Counted from the stretch's first letter, positions 22,801-32,044 are shown. The stretch: 64,000 nucleotides of DNA from Flavilitoribacter nigricans DSM 23189 = NBRC 102662 (GCF_002646595.1 NZ_PDUD01000018.1:248001-312000); one strand, 5' to 3'. Numbers and translations are program-made. Notes: generated by a model from the letters alone, not told the origin.

Positions 22801-25290
22801 TTATAAGCCGAACTGTTCGAAGTGGTGATGGATGTGTTTCCGGGAGATCAGCTCCCACATATAGCGGTCGAGATGTCCGTAAATGGGATGAGGTACCGTG
22901 GCGTCCGGATTATTTTTGAAAAACGCCTCTATGTCATCCATGGCTCTTAGCAACGCCGTCTTGGCCGATTCCAGATCATCGTAGCGGAGATCTTCCAGCT
23001 TTCCTTTCCGAAGCAGCGGATTTGCATAGTTGTGGACTATGGGCTGATAGGTGTAAAGCCAGTCCTGGTATTTTTCAATCTTTTCCGGTGGGGTCAGGAT
23101 CGGTGCCTGGATTTTCTCCAGTGCGATCAGGAAGGCCCATTCCAGATGTTCTACCATATGCTGCGGAGTAAGGCTACCCCACTGGGCGGTATGCTGCTCC
23201 GTAAGTTGGTACAGTTTTTCCTGCACATAGTCTTTACTGTATTCTGGAAAGGGCGATTTCTTTTGAACCAGGGTAAGGATAGTGGCCATTGCGACCAGTT
23301 CCTGATCCTGATCAAATACTTCCACATACCATTTCACCACTCCCGAAGGATGCTCCCTCCCCTTGGTATCCCGCTCCCGTTTTTCTTTACAGGTCAATCG
23401 GACCTGAATGGTATCGTCGTGGTAGACCGGCCGCAAAAACCGACATTCGTCAATACCGTAATTGGCTCCCACCGGACCCTTCGCCGGCGATACGAACAGG
23501 CCGGCCGCTGCCGCCAGCAGAAAATACCCGTGGGCCGCTCTTCTTTCGAAAATAGAACCTTTCAGGGAGGTGATATCTGTGTGGGCATAGAATACATCCC
23601 AGGTCAGATTGGCAAAGTTTTGGATATCCGAATCGGTGATGGTTCGTTTGTGGGTGAGGATGGACATGCCGACCTCCAGATCTTCAAAGTGGTAGCGGAA
23701 CGGATGACGTTCGGGTTCTTTCACTTTTGCCCCGGCCTGGTAAATTCCGGTGACAGCGGTTAGCGTACTTGGAGTGCCTTGTACTGCACAGCGCTGCAGA
23801 TAGTGCTTGATACCGCGCATACCGCCCATTTCTTCGCCGCCACCGGCTCGTCCGGGGCCGCCGTGCACCAGATTAGGCAGCGGTGAACCGTGGCCGGTGC
23901 TTTCCCTGGCATTTTCCCGGTTCAAAACGAGGATACGACCGTGGTGACTGGCCGCACCGATAACAAATTCCCGGGCGATCTGGTCGTCATAGGTGGCAAT
24001 GGAGCAGCAAAGAGAACCTTTACCCATTTGCGCCAGTTCGATCGCTTCGTCCAGATCCTTATAGGGCATCAGGGTACTGACGGGACCAAAGGCTTCGATC
24101 TCGTGTACGCCCTGATTTTTCCGGGGATCTTTTTCCAGCAAAAGGATCGGACTCAGGAATGCGCCCTTTTCAAAATCGGCGCCCAGGACCTCAACTTCAT
24201 CCAGGCTACCGTAAACAATATCGGCCGTTTGGGTCAGTTCCCGGATCTTTTGTTTGACTTCCTCCACCTGATCCTTACTGGCCAGCGCGCCCATACGAAC
24301 ACCCTCCACCGTCGGATTCCCAATGGCAACTTTACTTAGGGACTGCCCCAGAGCGATTTGGACGTCTTCCAAAAGATGTTCCGGAACAATGATCCGCCGG
24401 ATGGCCGTACACTTCTGTCCGCATTTGACGGTCATTTCCTTGCGCACTTCCTTCACAAACAAGTTGAATTCCGGGGAACCGGGTTCGGCATCTTCTCCGA
24501 GTACGGAACAGTTGAGGCTATCCGCCTCCATGTTAAAGGGAACAGCCTCCTGAATAATCCTTGGGTGCGCTTTTAGTAAGCGGCCGGTTTCGGCTGAGCC
24601 GGTGAAGGTCACGACGTCCTGAGACTCGACACCGTCGAGTATAGAGCGCGCCGAACCACAGATCAATTGTAATGCGCCCTCCGGCAGAATGCCGGAAGCA
24701 ATGATCTCGCGCACCACCGCCTCGGTGAGAAAGGAGGTGGCGGTGGCGGGTTTGACGACGGCCGCTACGCCCGCCATCCAGTTGACCGCACATTTTTCCA
24801 ACATACCCCATACCGGGAAATTGAAAGCATTGATATGGATCGCTACGCCCCGCTTGGGCACCATGATGTGGTGGCCCATAAAGTTGCCTCCCCGGGACAG
24901 ATCTACGGGTTCGCCGTCTACATGAAAAGTCTGGTTGGGGAAATTGCGGCGCAGGGATGCATTCGCAAAAAGATTACCGAAGCCACCCTCAATATCGATC
25001 CAGCTGTCCGTACGGGTTGCTCCGGTACGGTAACTGATCTCGTAGAACTGCTCTTTTCTTTTCAGGAGATACATCGCCAGTTTCTTCAGCATATTGCCCC
25101 TTTCCTGAAAAGTCATCTTGCGTAAAGCCGGACTGCCCGTTGCCCGCCCGTAGGCGAGGATGTCGGAAAAATCCAATCCCTTCGCGGTGGCCGCAGCGAC
25201 TACCTCGCCGGTTACCGAATCGTAAAGCAAAGTACCGTCACCGGCACCTTCCGTCCAGTTGCCGAGTATATAGTTACCTAGTTTTTTCAT
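22801..25290 (-). CDS. paaZ: Oxepin-CoA hydrolase / semialdehyde dehydrogenase PaaZ with extra C-terminal domain
   Basis: Bifunctional ring-cleavage enzyme of the phenylacetate pathway, 829 residues. The N-terminal aldehyde dehydrogenase half has the [11 protein letters not shown] Glu region and the catalytic Cys in [12 protein letters not shown]. The C-terminal MaoC hotdog hydratase part (about 530-680) carries the DVFYAHTD and [14 protein letters not shown] motifs. E. coli PaaZ ends there at 681. This one has a further 140 residues (from about 690) with [11 protein letters not shown] and a late [22 protein letters not shown], which resembles DinB/DUF1569-type His-rich four-helix domains. 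The role of the extension is unknown. It is the last gene of the paa operon, 26 bases after paaI. Confidence 0.92.
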   Translation of the reverse strand: MKKLGNYILGNWTEGAGDGTLLYDSVTGEVVAAATAKGLDFSDILAYGRATGSPALRKMTFQERGNMLKKLAMYLLKRKEQFYEISYRTGATRTDSWIDIEGGFGNLFANASLRRNFPNQTFHVDGEPVDLSRGGNFMGHHIMVPKRGVAIHINAFNFPVWGMLEKCAVNWMAGVAAVVKPATATSFLTEAVVREIIASGILPEGALQLICGSARSILDGVESQDVVTFTGSAETGRLLKAHPRIIQEAVPFNMEADSLNCSVLGEDAEPGSPEFNLFVKEVRKEMTVKCGQKCTAIRRIIVPEHLLEDVQIALGQSLSKVAIGNPTVEGVRMGALASKDQVEEVKQKIRELTQTADIVYGSLDEVEVLGADFEKGAFLSPILLLEKDPRKNQGVHEIEAFGPVSTLMPYKDLDEAIELAQMGKGSLCCSIATYDDQIAREFVIGAASHHGRILVLNRENARESTGHGSPLPNLVHGGPGRAGGGEEMGGMRGIKHYLQRCAVQGTPSTLTAVTGIYQAGAKVKEPERHPFRYHFEDLEVGMSILTHKRTITDSDIQNFANLTWDVFYAHTDITSLKGSIFERRAAHGYFLLAAAAGLFVSPAKGPVGANYGIDECRFLRPVYHDDTIQVRLTCKEKRERDTKGREHPSGVVKWYVEVFDQDQELVAMATILTLVQKKSPFPEYSKDYVQEKLYQLTEQHTAQWGSLTPQHMVEHLEWAFLIALEKIQAPILTPPEKIEKYQDWLYTYQPIVHNYANPLLRKGKLEDLRYDDLESAKTALLRAMDDIEAFFKNNPDATVPHPIYGHLDRYMWELISRKHIHHHFEQFGL

Positions 25291-25316
25291 ATATCAAATT
25301 TATTAGGGCGTTCAAG

Positions 25317-25757
25317 TTATTCACTGCTGCCGGCTTCCTGGTCTAATACGGGAGTACTTTTCCGGTAAACCGTTCCCCGGAAAAAGTAATAGACCTCTCC
25401 CCCACCGTTCATGACCCGTACGTCAAAATCTGCGGTTTTGAAACCAACGTGCAGCGCTTTTGCTTCGGCGAACAATTCCTCGCCTTCGCGGGCGGACCGG
25501 GCGTAGCTCATACTTCCATTGATAGAGACTGCCACTCTGCCATAAGAATTGGAGGCGAAAGCAAACGCACTGTCGGCAAAGGCAAAAGCCATACCCCCGT
25601 GCAGGATACCGTATCCGTTCAGCATTTCGCGTTTGACCGTCATTTTGATCCGGCAAAATCCCTCCGCTATTTCCACGGGTTCGATACCCATCCACTGACT
25701 GCAATAGTCGTTTTCCATCATCTTCTCGTAGACCGATCGCGCGAGGGAATTATTCAT
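25317..25757 (-). CDS. paaI: Hotdog thioesterase PaaI
   Basis: Acyl-CoA thioesterase of the phenylacetate pathway, thought to release CoA from stalled hydroxylated intermediates. The core GYGILHGGMAFAFADSAFAFASNS holds the family HGG motif with the catalytic Asp in ADSAF. I use the ATG at 25757 (146 residues), whose ATGA overlaps the paaD stop by four bases; an in-frame ATG three codons earlier is equally possible. Length is normal for PaaI (about 140). Confidence 0.88.
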   Translation of the reverse strand: MNNSLARSVYEKMMENDYCSQWMGIEPVEIAEGFCRIKMTVKREMLNGYGILHGGMAFAFADSAFAFASNSYGRVAVSINGSMSYARSAREGEELFAEAKALHVGFKTADFDVRVMNGGGEVYYFFRGTVYRKSTPVLDQEAGSSE

Positions 25758-26335
25758 TTCAGGCATTTGAAGTAATCAAAGGGTTCGAGACAATCGAGAC
25801 ACTGGAATAATGCTTTACAGGCCGTGGATCCGAATTGACTGACGAGTTTGGTATTTTGGGAACCACAATTGGTACATTTGACCACTTTGGATCTTCCCAG
25901 CAAGGCCTGTTTGTCGGCGCTTTCTTCCAATGGAGCCGCAATGCCGTAAGCTTCCAGTTTCTGACGGCCGTTTTCCGTGATCCAGTCGGTAGTCCAGGCC
26001 GGAGCGAGGATGAGCTCAACATCCGTCGGGTATCCGGCCTGTTCCAGGGTGTATTTGATCTCCATAGCAATGGTATCCATTGCCGGGCAACCCGAATAGG
26101 TCGGCGTGATCTTGATGTGTACCTTCTCTTCCTGGATCTCAATATCCCGCACGATCCCCATATCCATGATCGATAATACGGGGATCTCAGGATCGGTGAC
26201 TTCCACCAGCAGCTTTCTGATATGTGCTTCTTCCTTGGTCAAGATCTGTTGCAAAATGTATTCTTCTGAATTATTTAATTCAAATTCGGTACTTGAATTG
26301 AAAAGCGTAGATGGTAGAGCGTAGAGAGACTGCAA
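25754..26335 (-). CDS. paaD: Phenylacetyl-CoA epoxidase subunit PaaD
   Basis: Iron-sulfur-maturation-like subunit of the PaaABCDE epoxidase. The N-terminal half is the MIP18/DUF59 fold (EVTDPEIPVLSIMDMGIV, then TYSGCPAM with its conserved Cys). The C-terminal half is a zinc-ribbon-like CTNCGS...CLDC segment. No ATG precedes the domain. The longest frame begins at a TTG at 26335 and is given here, but a TTG at 26254, right after an AGAAGAA stretch, gives a more usual length of about 166 residues and I consider it more likely. The extra upstream part is made of low-complexity repeat DNA. Confidence 0.85.
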   Translation of the reverse strand: MQSLYALPSTLFNSSTEFELNNSEEYILQQILTKEEAHIRKLLVEVTDPEIPVLSIMDMGIVRDIEIQEEKVHIKITPTYSGCPAMDTIAMEIKYTLEQAGYPTDVELILAPAWTTDWITENGRQKLEAYGIAAPLEESADKQALLGRSKVVKCTNCGSQNTKLVSQFGSTACKALFQCLDCLEPFDYFKCLK

Positions 26336-26407
26336 CCTTTAAAATGAGCGATTTTGCTCCATTTTACAATAGGTAATCCCTCAACCCTCTACTCTATACC
26401 CTCTCCC
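26307..26407. repeat. Degenerate CTCTAC-type low-complexity repeat
   Basis: Around the paaC-paaD junction the DNA is made of variants of CTCTAC/CCCTCT: GTAGATGGTAGAGCGTAGAGAG at 26307-26328 and CCCTCAACCCTCTACTCTATACCCTCTCCC at 26378-26407. It is unlike flanking coding DNA and explains the unusually long gap in an otherwise tight operon. Confidence 0.5.
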
Positions 26408-26449
26408 TAAGTTAAATAGCAACTTAGATTATTCAAGCAATTGCAGAGC

Positions 26450-27208
26450 TTACCAGCTCATATTCGGGTAAGCGCGTTGCATATACTGCAAATCCGAGAG
26501 GATATATCCCAGATGCTCGGTGTGGATGCCTTTTTTGCCCCCGGCCTGAAACCAGCTATTTTCGGGGACCTCCAGCGTAGCTTCCCGCAATATTGCGTTG
26601 ACCCGCTCCCAGTAAAGCGGCCGGATCTGCTCCAGATCAGCACCGATACCCTGCTGTTTCATTTGTTTTTCCAAGGGCGATTCCTGCACGAGTTCTCCGG
26701 CGTAGGGCCATAAGTGATCAAGTGCATCCTGCATTCTTCGGTGGCTTTCCGCGGTGCCGTCGCCCAGGCGTTTGACCCATTCCGAAGAAAAGCGGGTGTG
26801 GTATTTCACCTCTTTCAGGGATTTATGGGCAATAGCAGCAATTTGCTCGTCCTTACTATCCCGGAGCGCTTCCAGCAGGAGTTGATGGAAGGTATCGAAA
26901 AACATTTGCCGGCCGATGACGTGGGCAAAATCAGTATTGGGTTGCTCGGTCAGCAGCACGTTGCGGTGCTCGTGGGCCAGCCTTAAAAAAGCAATATCAT
27001 CCTCGCTCTTTCCTTCCGCCTGGACTTTGGCTGCATACTGGAAGTAATTTCTGACTTGTCCGAAAAGGTCCAGGGAGATATTGGTCAGTGCAATATCCGT
27101 TTCCAGACTGGGGCCGTGGCCGCAGAGTTCGGACAGGCGGTGGCCGAGGATCATCGGACTGTCTCCCAGGAGTAAAAGGTATTGGTATAATGCTTGCTGA
27201 TCGTTCAT
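26450..27208 (-). CDS. paaC: Phenylacetyl-CoA epoxidase structural subunit PaaC
   Basis: Non-catalytic ferritin-like partner of PaaA, 252 residues. Recognisable segments are DSPMILGHRLSELCGHGP, LDLFGQVRNYFQYAA, the RNVLLTEQPNTDFAHVI block and ALRDSKDEQIAAIAHKSLKEV, then YHTRFSSEWVKRLGDGT. The helical bundle resembles PaaA but lacks a full diiron ligand set. It starts directly after the paaB stop (TAGATG), so the two are coupled. Confidence 0.93.
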   Translation of the reverse strand: MNDQQALYQYLLLLGDSPMILGHRLSELCGHGPSLETDIALTNISLDLFGQVRNYFQYAAKVQAEGKSEDDIAFLRLAHEHRNVLLTEQPNTDFAHVIGRQMFFDTFHQLLLEALRDSKDEQIAAIAHKSLKEVKYHTRFSSEWVKRLGDGTAESHRRMQDALDHLWPYAGELVQESPLEKQMKQQGIGADLEQIRPLYWERVNAILREATLEVPENSWFQAGGKKGIHTEHLGYILSDLQYMQRAYPNMSW

Positions 27209-27493
27209 CTACATATGCTTTAATTCGTCCGGAAGATCGTAGAAGGTTGGGTGCCGGTAAGCTTTATCCATGGACGGCTCGAACAACTCCCCGCTTTCGT
27301 CGGGATTGGAAGCGGTAATGTGTTTGGAGGGAACTACCCAGATGCTAACGCCTTCCTGGCGCCGGGTATAGACATCCCGGGCGTTTTCCATGGCCATTTT
27401 CGCGTCGGCGGCGTGCAGGCTGCCGACATGGCGGTGTTCCAGGCCGTTTTTACTTCTGATGAATATTTCCCAGAGGGGCCATTGTTTTTTCAT
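27209..27493 (-). CDS. paaB: Phenylacetyl-CoA epoxidase subunit PaaB
   Basis: Small bridging subunit of the epoxidase, 94 residues as in other species. The family start WPLWEIFIRSKNGLEHRHVG, the LHAADAKMAMENARDVYTRR helix and the WVVPSKHI strand are all present. It lies between paaA (24 bases upstream) and paaC. Confidence 0.94.
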   Translation of the reverse strand: MKKQWPLWEIFIRSKNGLEHRHVGSLHAADAKMAMENARDVYTRRQEGVSIWVVPSKHITASNPDESGELFEPSMDKAYRHPTFYDLPDELKHM

Positions 27494-27517
27494 AAAGTCT
27501 GTTTTTTTGAATCTGCA

Positions 27518-28474
27518 TTAAACCGCTGCGGAGACGGCGGTGCGTTCCGCTTCTTTTTCGGCGTAAGCCAGGGCCGCCTCGCGTACCCAGGCGCCTTCTT
27601 CCCAGGCTTTGCGACGGGCTTCGAGCCGTTCTTTATTGCAGGGACCATTCCCTTTGACTACCCGCCAAAATTCGTCCCAGTCAATCTCACCGAAATCATA
27701 ATGCCCACGGCTTTCGTTCCATTTCAGGTGCGGATCGGGAATGGTCAGTCCCAATAATTCCGCCTGGGGAACCGTCTGATCGACCATTTGCTGACGCAGT
27801 TCATCGTTGGTTTTCAGCTTGATCTTCCATTTCATGGACTGCTCCGTGTGGGTCGATTCGGCATCGGGCGGTCCGAACATCATCAGACAGGGCCACCACC
27901 AGCGATCCAGCGCATACTGGGCCATCTGTTTTTGCGCCTCCGTACCCCGGCACAGGGTCAGCATGATCTCAAATCCCTGTCGCTGGTGAAAACTTTCTTC
28001 CTTACAGATCCGTACCATGGCGCGAGCGTAGGGGCCAAATGACGTCCGGGTCAGCATCACCTGGTTAATGATGGCCGCTCCGTCTACCAGCCAGCCGATA
28101 GCGCCGATATCCGCCCAACTCAAAGTGGGATAATTAAAAATACTGGAATACTTGGCCTTGCCTGCCAGCAGTTGTTCGGTCAGTTCATCCCGCGTGATGC
28201 CCAGGGTTTCGGTGGCACTGTATAAATATAGTCCGTGCCCCGCTTCGTCCTGTACCTTGGCCAGCAAAGCCACTTTTCGGCGCAGACTCGGAGCCCGGGT
28301 GATCCAGTTACCTTCCGGCAACATCCCCACGATCTCCGAATGGGCGTGCTGGGAGATCTGCCGGATATGGGTTTTCCGGTAGCGATCGGGCATCCAGTCC
28401 TTGGGCTCGATCTTCTCTCCCCGGTCAATGCGGTCCTGAAATGATTGTTCTAAATTTTCGAGACTGTTGGACAT
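27518..28474 (-). CDS. paaA: Phenylacetyl-CoA epoxidase catalytic subunit PaaA
   Basis: Diiron oxygenase subunit that forms the 1,2-epoxide of phenylacetyl-CoA. 318 residues, as expected. The carboxylate/His ligands are visible in [17 protein letters not shown] and in [14 protein letters not shown], the two ExxH-type motifs of the ferritin-like fold. Other family hallmarks are [20 protein letters not shown] and the late [18 protein letters not shown]. It follows paaE after an 81-base gap filled by a GTCAGGT repeat. Confidence 0.95.
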   Translation of the reverse strand: MSNSLENLEQSFQDRIDRGEKIEPKDWMPDRYRKTHIRQISQHAHSEIVGMLPEGNWITRAPSLRRKVALLAKVQDEAGHGLYLYSATETLGITRDELTEQLLAGKAKYSSIFNYPTLSWADIGAIGWLVDGAAIINQVMLTRTSFGPYARAMVRICKEESFHQRQGFEIMLTLCRGTEAQKQMAQYALDRWWWPCLMMFGPPDAESTHTEQSMKWKIKLKTNDELRQQMVDQTVPQAELLGLTIPDPHLKWNESRGHYDFGEIDWDEFWRVVKGNGPCNKERLEARRKAWEEGAWVREAALAYAEKEAERTAVSAAV

Positions 28475-28504
28475 GGTATTTTATTTCTGTTGTTTGTTGA
28501 TGGA

Positions 28505-28560
28505 GTTAGGTGTCAGGTGTCAGATTTCAGGTGTCAGGTTTTATGGGTCAGGGGGTTAGG
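28505..28560. repeat. GTCAGGT heptamer array at the paaE-paaA junction
   Basis: The plus strand reads as variants of a 7-base unit: GTTAGGT, GTCAGGT, GTCAGATTTCAGGT, GTCAGGT, then GGGTCAGG and GGTTAGG. The array begins within the last codons of paaE (its TAA at 28556-28558 is part of it) and fills most of the gap to paaA. The other strand reads CCTGACACCTGA and so on. Confidence 0.6.
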
Positions 28561-29635
28561 CGTCGAAATCTACTTTTATTGTATCGCTCATCGGAACGGC
28601 CTGACAACTAAGTATATAACCAGCATCTAACTGTTCTTGTTCCAGGGCGTAGTTGACTTCCATATCTACTTCACCTTCCAGTAGTTTGGCCTTGCAGGTG
28701 CAGCATACCCCGCCTTTGCAGGCGAAAGGCAGGTCTGCGTTGCGACGCAGGGCGGCGTCCAGAATGGTGCCGGCTCCTTTCGGTGCCCGGAATTTGATCT
28801 TTTTACCTCCTTCAATGATCTCTATGGACGACATGGAACCGTCGGTGGGCACCGTACGCCGCTTCTTTTTTTGTCCATTACTTTTGATCCCATCCGTATT
28901 GAATAATTCAAAATGGATGTGCTTCGGATCCACCCCGGAAGCCGTCAGGAAATCTTTGATCGCGAAGATCATTTCCGCCGGGCCACAAATGAAGAACTCA
29001 TCGGTGGCTTCCCGGTCTACGAGTGACCGGAAGATCAATTCTAGTTTTTCGGCATCAATGCGACCGTTAAAGAGCGGCATGTTCCGTTCTTCCTGGGTCA
29101 GGAAATGATACACTTCAAAACGGTCCAGGTATTTATTCTTCAGGGATTCGATCTCTTCTTTCAGAATGATGGAGGAAGTAGCCCGGTTAACGTAAAAAAG
29201 CTGGAAACTGCTTTGCGGCTCCCGCTGTAGATGGGTCTTGATGATGGAAAGTATCGGGGTAATACCGCTACCGGCGGCAAAAGCGACAAAATGCCGCTGC
29301 TGGTCGGGATCGACTTCCACGTAAAATCGGCCGTTAGGTGGCATGATCTCCAGGGTGTCCCCCGCGCGGAGTTGTTCGTTGGCGTAGGTGGAAAAGCTGC
29401 CCTGCGGCACTTTCTTGATCGCTACCTTCCACTCGCCGTCCAGCGGGGAGGAACACAGCGAATAGGACCGCCGAACTTCCTGTCCGTCGATCGTGGCCTT
29501 CAAAGTGAGGTGTTGTCCTTGTTTATACTGAAAATCGGGCTGCCATTGCTCTTCTACGTCAAAAGAGATCACGGTGCAGTCCGATGTGGTCTTCTCGATC
29601 TGCTTGATGCGTACAGGATAGAACTTTTTGGTCAT
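28556..29635 (-). CDS. paaE: Phenylacetyl-CoA epoxidase reductase subunit PaaE
   Basis: Passes electrons from NADPH to PaaA. 359 residues. The FAD domain has RRSYSLCSSP, the NAD(P) domain FAAGSGITPILSII, and the C-terminal plant-type [2Fe-2S] ferredoxin has ligands in CKGGVCCTC and a final Cys in YILSCQAVP. It is the first gene of the operon here, whereas E. coli has it fifth. A promoter with a palindromic operator lies just upstream. Confidence 0.94.
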   Translation of the reverse strand: MTKKFYPVRIKQIEKTTSDCTVISFDVEEQWQPDFQYKQGQHLTLKATIDGQEVRRSYSLCSSPLDGEWKVAIKKVPQGSFSTYANEQLRAGDTLEIMPPNGRFYVEVDPDQQRHFVAFAAGSGITPILSIIKTHLQREPQSSFQLFYVNRATSSIILKEEIESLKNKYLDRFEVYHFLTQEERNMPLFNGRIDAEKLELIFRSLVDREATDEFFICGPAEMIFAIKDFLTASGVDPKHIHFELFNTDGIKSNGQKKKRRTVPTDGSMSSIEIIEGGKKIKFRAPKGAGTILDAALRRNADLPFACKGGVCCTCKAKLLEGEVDMEVNYALEQEQLDAGYILSCQAVPMSDTIKVDFDA

Positions 29636-29659
29636 ATTGGTCAGGTTCTACTATTACAA

Positions 29660-29691
29660 CAAAACTAACGTTTGTTAGTTTACTATGCAAA
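29660..29691 (-). promoter_or_regulatory. Promoter of the paa operon
   Basis: On the minus strand TTTG (29688-29691), 20 bases, then TAGTTTTG (29660-29667), an exact TAnnTTTG. Transcription would start near 29654, about 20 bases before the paaE ATG at 29635. The -7 box lies inside the palindromic operator. Confidence 0.75.
29662..29681. promoter_or_regulatory. Palindromic operator, probably for the TetR regulator
   Basis: AAACTAAC-GTTT-GTTAGTTT, a perfect 8-base inverted repeat with 4-base centre, overlapping the paa -7 box. The regulator gene just upstream is TetR-type, and TetR proteins bind sites of this size. Repression by blocking polymerase, relieved by an acyl-CoA such as phenylacetyl-CoA, is inferred from PaaR systems. 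Confidence 0.65.
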
Positions 29692-29697
29692 AAAATA

Positions 29698-30267
29698 TCA
29701 GGCTTTTATTCCACCCAATAAAGTAGCGATCATTTCCTCCTCCAGTTTCTCCGCTGGATAATCGCGGTTCCGGCTGTACCAGGAGTACAACCAGCGCAGC
29801 GAGGAAAGCATGGAAAACAGGGCAATATCCGTTGCAAGATCCCGCAGTAATCCCTGCTGCTTTCCCTCGTTGAGAATTTCCTTGAATTCAGCTTCATAAC
29901 TATCCCGCATACGGCGATACTCCTGCAAATGCGGCTCTTCCAGGTGGATCCACTCACCCGCGATCAGTGCGATCGCATCGGTGTGTTCGATCGTCAGGCG
30001 GACGTGCAGCCGGATCAATTGCTCCAACTGCCCTACCGGATCGGCTCCGGAGGTTTTGACGGTTTGCATGCCCTGGGTGAAGAGCCGGGCCATGCGCAGG
30101 AGTAAGCTGCTCAGGATCTCCTGTTTCGACTTGAAATGGTTGTAAATACTGGCGGCCTTGATCGATTCGGCTTCGGCAATATCCCGCATGGAGGTGGCCT
30201 GGTATCCCCGCTTCCGAAAGAGGCGCGCCGCACAGGCACTGATCGATTCTTTCCTGGATCTGACCAT
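29698..30267 (-). CDS. TetR-family regulator, probable paa repressor
   Basis: 190 residues. The N-terminal HTH is TSMRDIAEAESIKAASIYNHFKSKQEIL, the standard TetR recognition helix region, after RLFRKRGYQA. The C-terminal ligand domain is helical, with WIHLEEPHLQEYRRMRDSYE. I use the ATG at 30267; the frame is open for 28 codons more but without similarity. It lies directly upstream of paaE on the same strand with the operator between them, so control of the paa genes is very likely. Confidence 0.87.
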   Translation of the reverse strand: MVRSRKESISACAARLFRKRGYQATSMRDIAEAESIKAASIYNHFKSKQEILSSLLLRMARLFTQGMQTVKTSGADPVGQLEQLIRLHVRLTIEHTDAIALIAGEWIHLEEPHLQEYRRMRDSYEAEFKEILNEGKQQGLLRDLATDIALFSMLSSLRWLYSWYSRNRDYPAEKLEEEMIATLLGGIKA

Positions 30268-30270
30268 GGT

Positions 30271-30375
30271 GATTGATGAGCGTTGAGGAATGAGCAATGA
30301 TGATAATCGATCCAAATTTAATAAAATGGAAGCAATCTCCCATCGGATCATTTATCGTCAACGCTCATTCCTCAG
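30271..30375. repeat. Inverted TGAGCGTTGAGGAATGAG low-complexity repeat
   Basis: TGAGCGTTGAGGAATGAGCA (from 30276) and, about 60 bases on in the opposite orientation, TCAACGCTCATTCCTCAG (30358-30375) are built from the same unit. They fill the gap between nrdA (stop at 30386) and the TetR gene. Confidence 0.5.
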
Positions 30376-30385
30376 GTCGGCTTCT

Positions 30386-32044
30386 CTACCCGGCACAACT
30401 TACACATTCCCGGAAACGGTTCGCCATCTCCTGGGCTACCGAAGAAGAACGTTGGTAGTACAGGCTCTTAACTCCCAGGCGCCAGGCCTCGATCATCAGA
30501 GCGTTTACATCCCGGGCCGGCATCTGCGGCGGAATGTTCAGGTTCAGGGACTGGGACTGGTCAATATGCTTCTGGCGCGTAGCCGCCTGGATGATGATCT
30601 CCTGTGGATTGATCTCCCGGAAGGTTTTGAAAACGTCCTTTTCGTGCTCGGTCAGTTCTTCCAGATGCTGCACCGAACCATTTTTCAGTAGAATGGAATT
30701 CCAGATATCGTCCGTATCCAATCCTTTTTGTTCGAGCAGTGCTTTCAGGAACTTGTTCTTGCGCATGAAATTGCCCTTCGCCAGGCCTACTTTGTAGTAG
30801 TTGCTGCTGTAGGGTTCGATCCCCGGAGAAGTCTGCCCAAGAATAGAGGAAGAGGATGTGGTAGGAGCCACAGCCATCAGGGTGGAATTTCTCCGCCCGT
30901 AACCTTTCAGCACTTCCGGCTCACCGTAAGCTTCCGCCAGTTTTTCCGAGGCGCGCGTCGCCTGGGAACGAATGCGGGAAAATGCCTGCGAATTGAAATA
31001 TTTCGCATCCATACTCTCGAAAGGAATGCTGTTCTTTTGCAGGTAGGCGTGGTAGCCCATTACCCCGAGGCCCAAAGCGCGGTGTCGACTGGCAAAGCGA
31101 TGCGTCCGTTCCATATAGGGCTGATCCGCCGATTTCCGGATGAACTCTTCCATAACCGCATCGAGGAAATAGATGGCCGTTTCCACTGCATCCGTATCCT
31201 TCCAATCGTCGTAGTATTCCAGGTTCATGGAAGACAGGCAGCAGACAAAGCTTTCGTCCTCCGCTACCGGCAGGGCGATCTCCGAGCAGAGGTTCGAATT
31301 GTAGATCGTCATTCCTTTATCCTGGTAGACATCTGCCGCTCCTTTATTCGTATTGTCGCTGAAAATCACATACGGCAATCCTTTTTCCTGCCGGCTGTGC
31401 AGCACCTTCGCCCAGATATTTCTCTTTTCCTGATCACCGGCGATCATCTCTTCCATCCAGCGGTCGGAAACGGTTACCCCGTAGAAGATATTCTGGATCG
31501 CATTACCAATCCCCTTGATCTGCAGAAAATCAGAGATATCCGGGTGCTCGATGTCCATATAGGCCGCAAACGCGCCGCGGCGTACATTGCCCTGACTGAC
31601 CGTATCGATCATCGCGTCGAACATCTTCAGGAAAGAAACCGGTCCGGAAGACTTTCCATTGTTGCGAATACTAGCTCCCCGCTCGCGCAAATGGCCAAAA
31701 TAAGCCGAAGTACCGCCGCCCAGTTTGGTCATCATGATACATTCGGACAGGGTCTTGGTGATCCCTTCCATGCTATCTGCAACGTAGGATCCGAAACAAC
31801 TGATGGGAAATCCGCGATCGGTCCCCATATTGGCCCAGACCGGAGAGGACAGCGACATCCACCCGCGGGCGATCAGTTCTTCGAATTTTGGTTGCAGGTC
31901 CGGCCGTTCCAACCTTTTGGCGGCAGCGTTGGTGATCCGGTAGATGGCATCTTCCAATGCTTCTCCGGGTAATAAATAACCCCGCTGGAGTACGGTCATG
32001 GACTCGGCGGTGGCCCAGTGGTAGGGAGCTAGCGTATCTGTCAT
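30386..32044 (-). CDS. nrdA: Class I ribonucleoside-diphosphate reductase, alpha subunit
   Basis: Reduces ribonucleoside diphosphates to deoxy forms. 552 residues, much shorter than E. coli NrdA (761). The active-site layout is complete: first redox Cys in FPISCFGSY, NLCSEI (the Asn-x-Cys-x-Glu catalytic triad), the barrel segment GLGVMGYHAYL, STLMAVAPTTSSSSILG, the tyrosine pair near LYYQRSS, and the C-terminal redox pair CVSCAG. The N-terminal ATP-cone that senses ATP/dATP is absent; the protein begins almost at the catalytic barrel. It is 92 bases downstream of nrdB, with the small subunit first, and lies under the cobalamin riboswitch. Confidence 0.95.
   Translation of the reverse strand: MTDTLAPYHWATAESMTVLQRGYLLPGEALEDAIYRITNAAAKRLERPDLQPKFEELIARGWMSLSSPVWANMGTDRGFPISCFGSYVADSMEGITKTLSECIMMTKLGGGTSAYFGHLRERGASIRNNGKSSGPVSFLKMFDAMIDTVSQGNVRRGAFAAYMDIEHPDISDFLQIKGIGNAIQNIFYGVTVSDRWMEEMIAGDQEKRNIWAKVLHSRQEKGLPYVIFSDNTNKGAADVYQDKGMTIYNSNLCSEIALPVAEDESFVCCLSSMNLEYYDDWKDTDAVETAIYFLDAVMEEFIRKSADQPYMERTHRFASRHRALGLGVMGYHAYLQKNSIPFESMDAKYFNSQAFSRIRSQATRASEKLAEAYGEPEVLKGYGRRNSTLMAVAPTTSSSSILGQTSPGIEPYSSNYYKVGLAKGNFMRKNKFLKALLEQKGLDTDDIWNSILLKNGSVQHLEELTEHEKDVFKTFREINPQEIIIQAATRQKHIDQSQSLNLNIPPQMPARDVNALMIEAWRLGVKSLYYQRSSSVAQEMANRFRECVSCAG

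Noticed and set aside
28505-28560. CRISPR-like array
   Set aside because: Units are only 7 bases with no spacers; it is a degenerate low-complexity array, and no cas gene is nearby.
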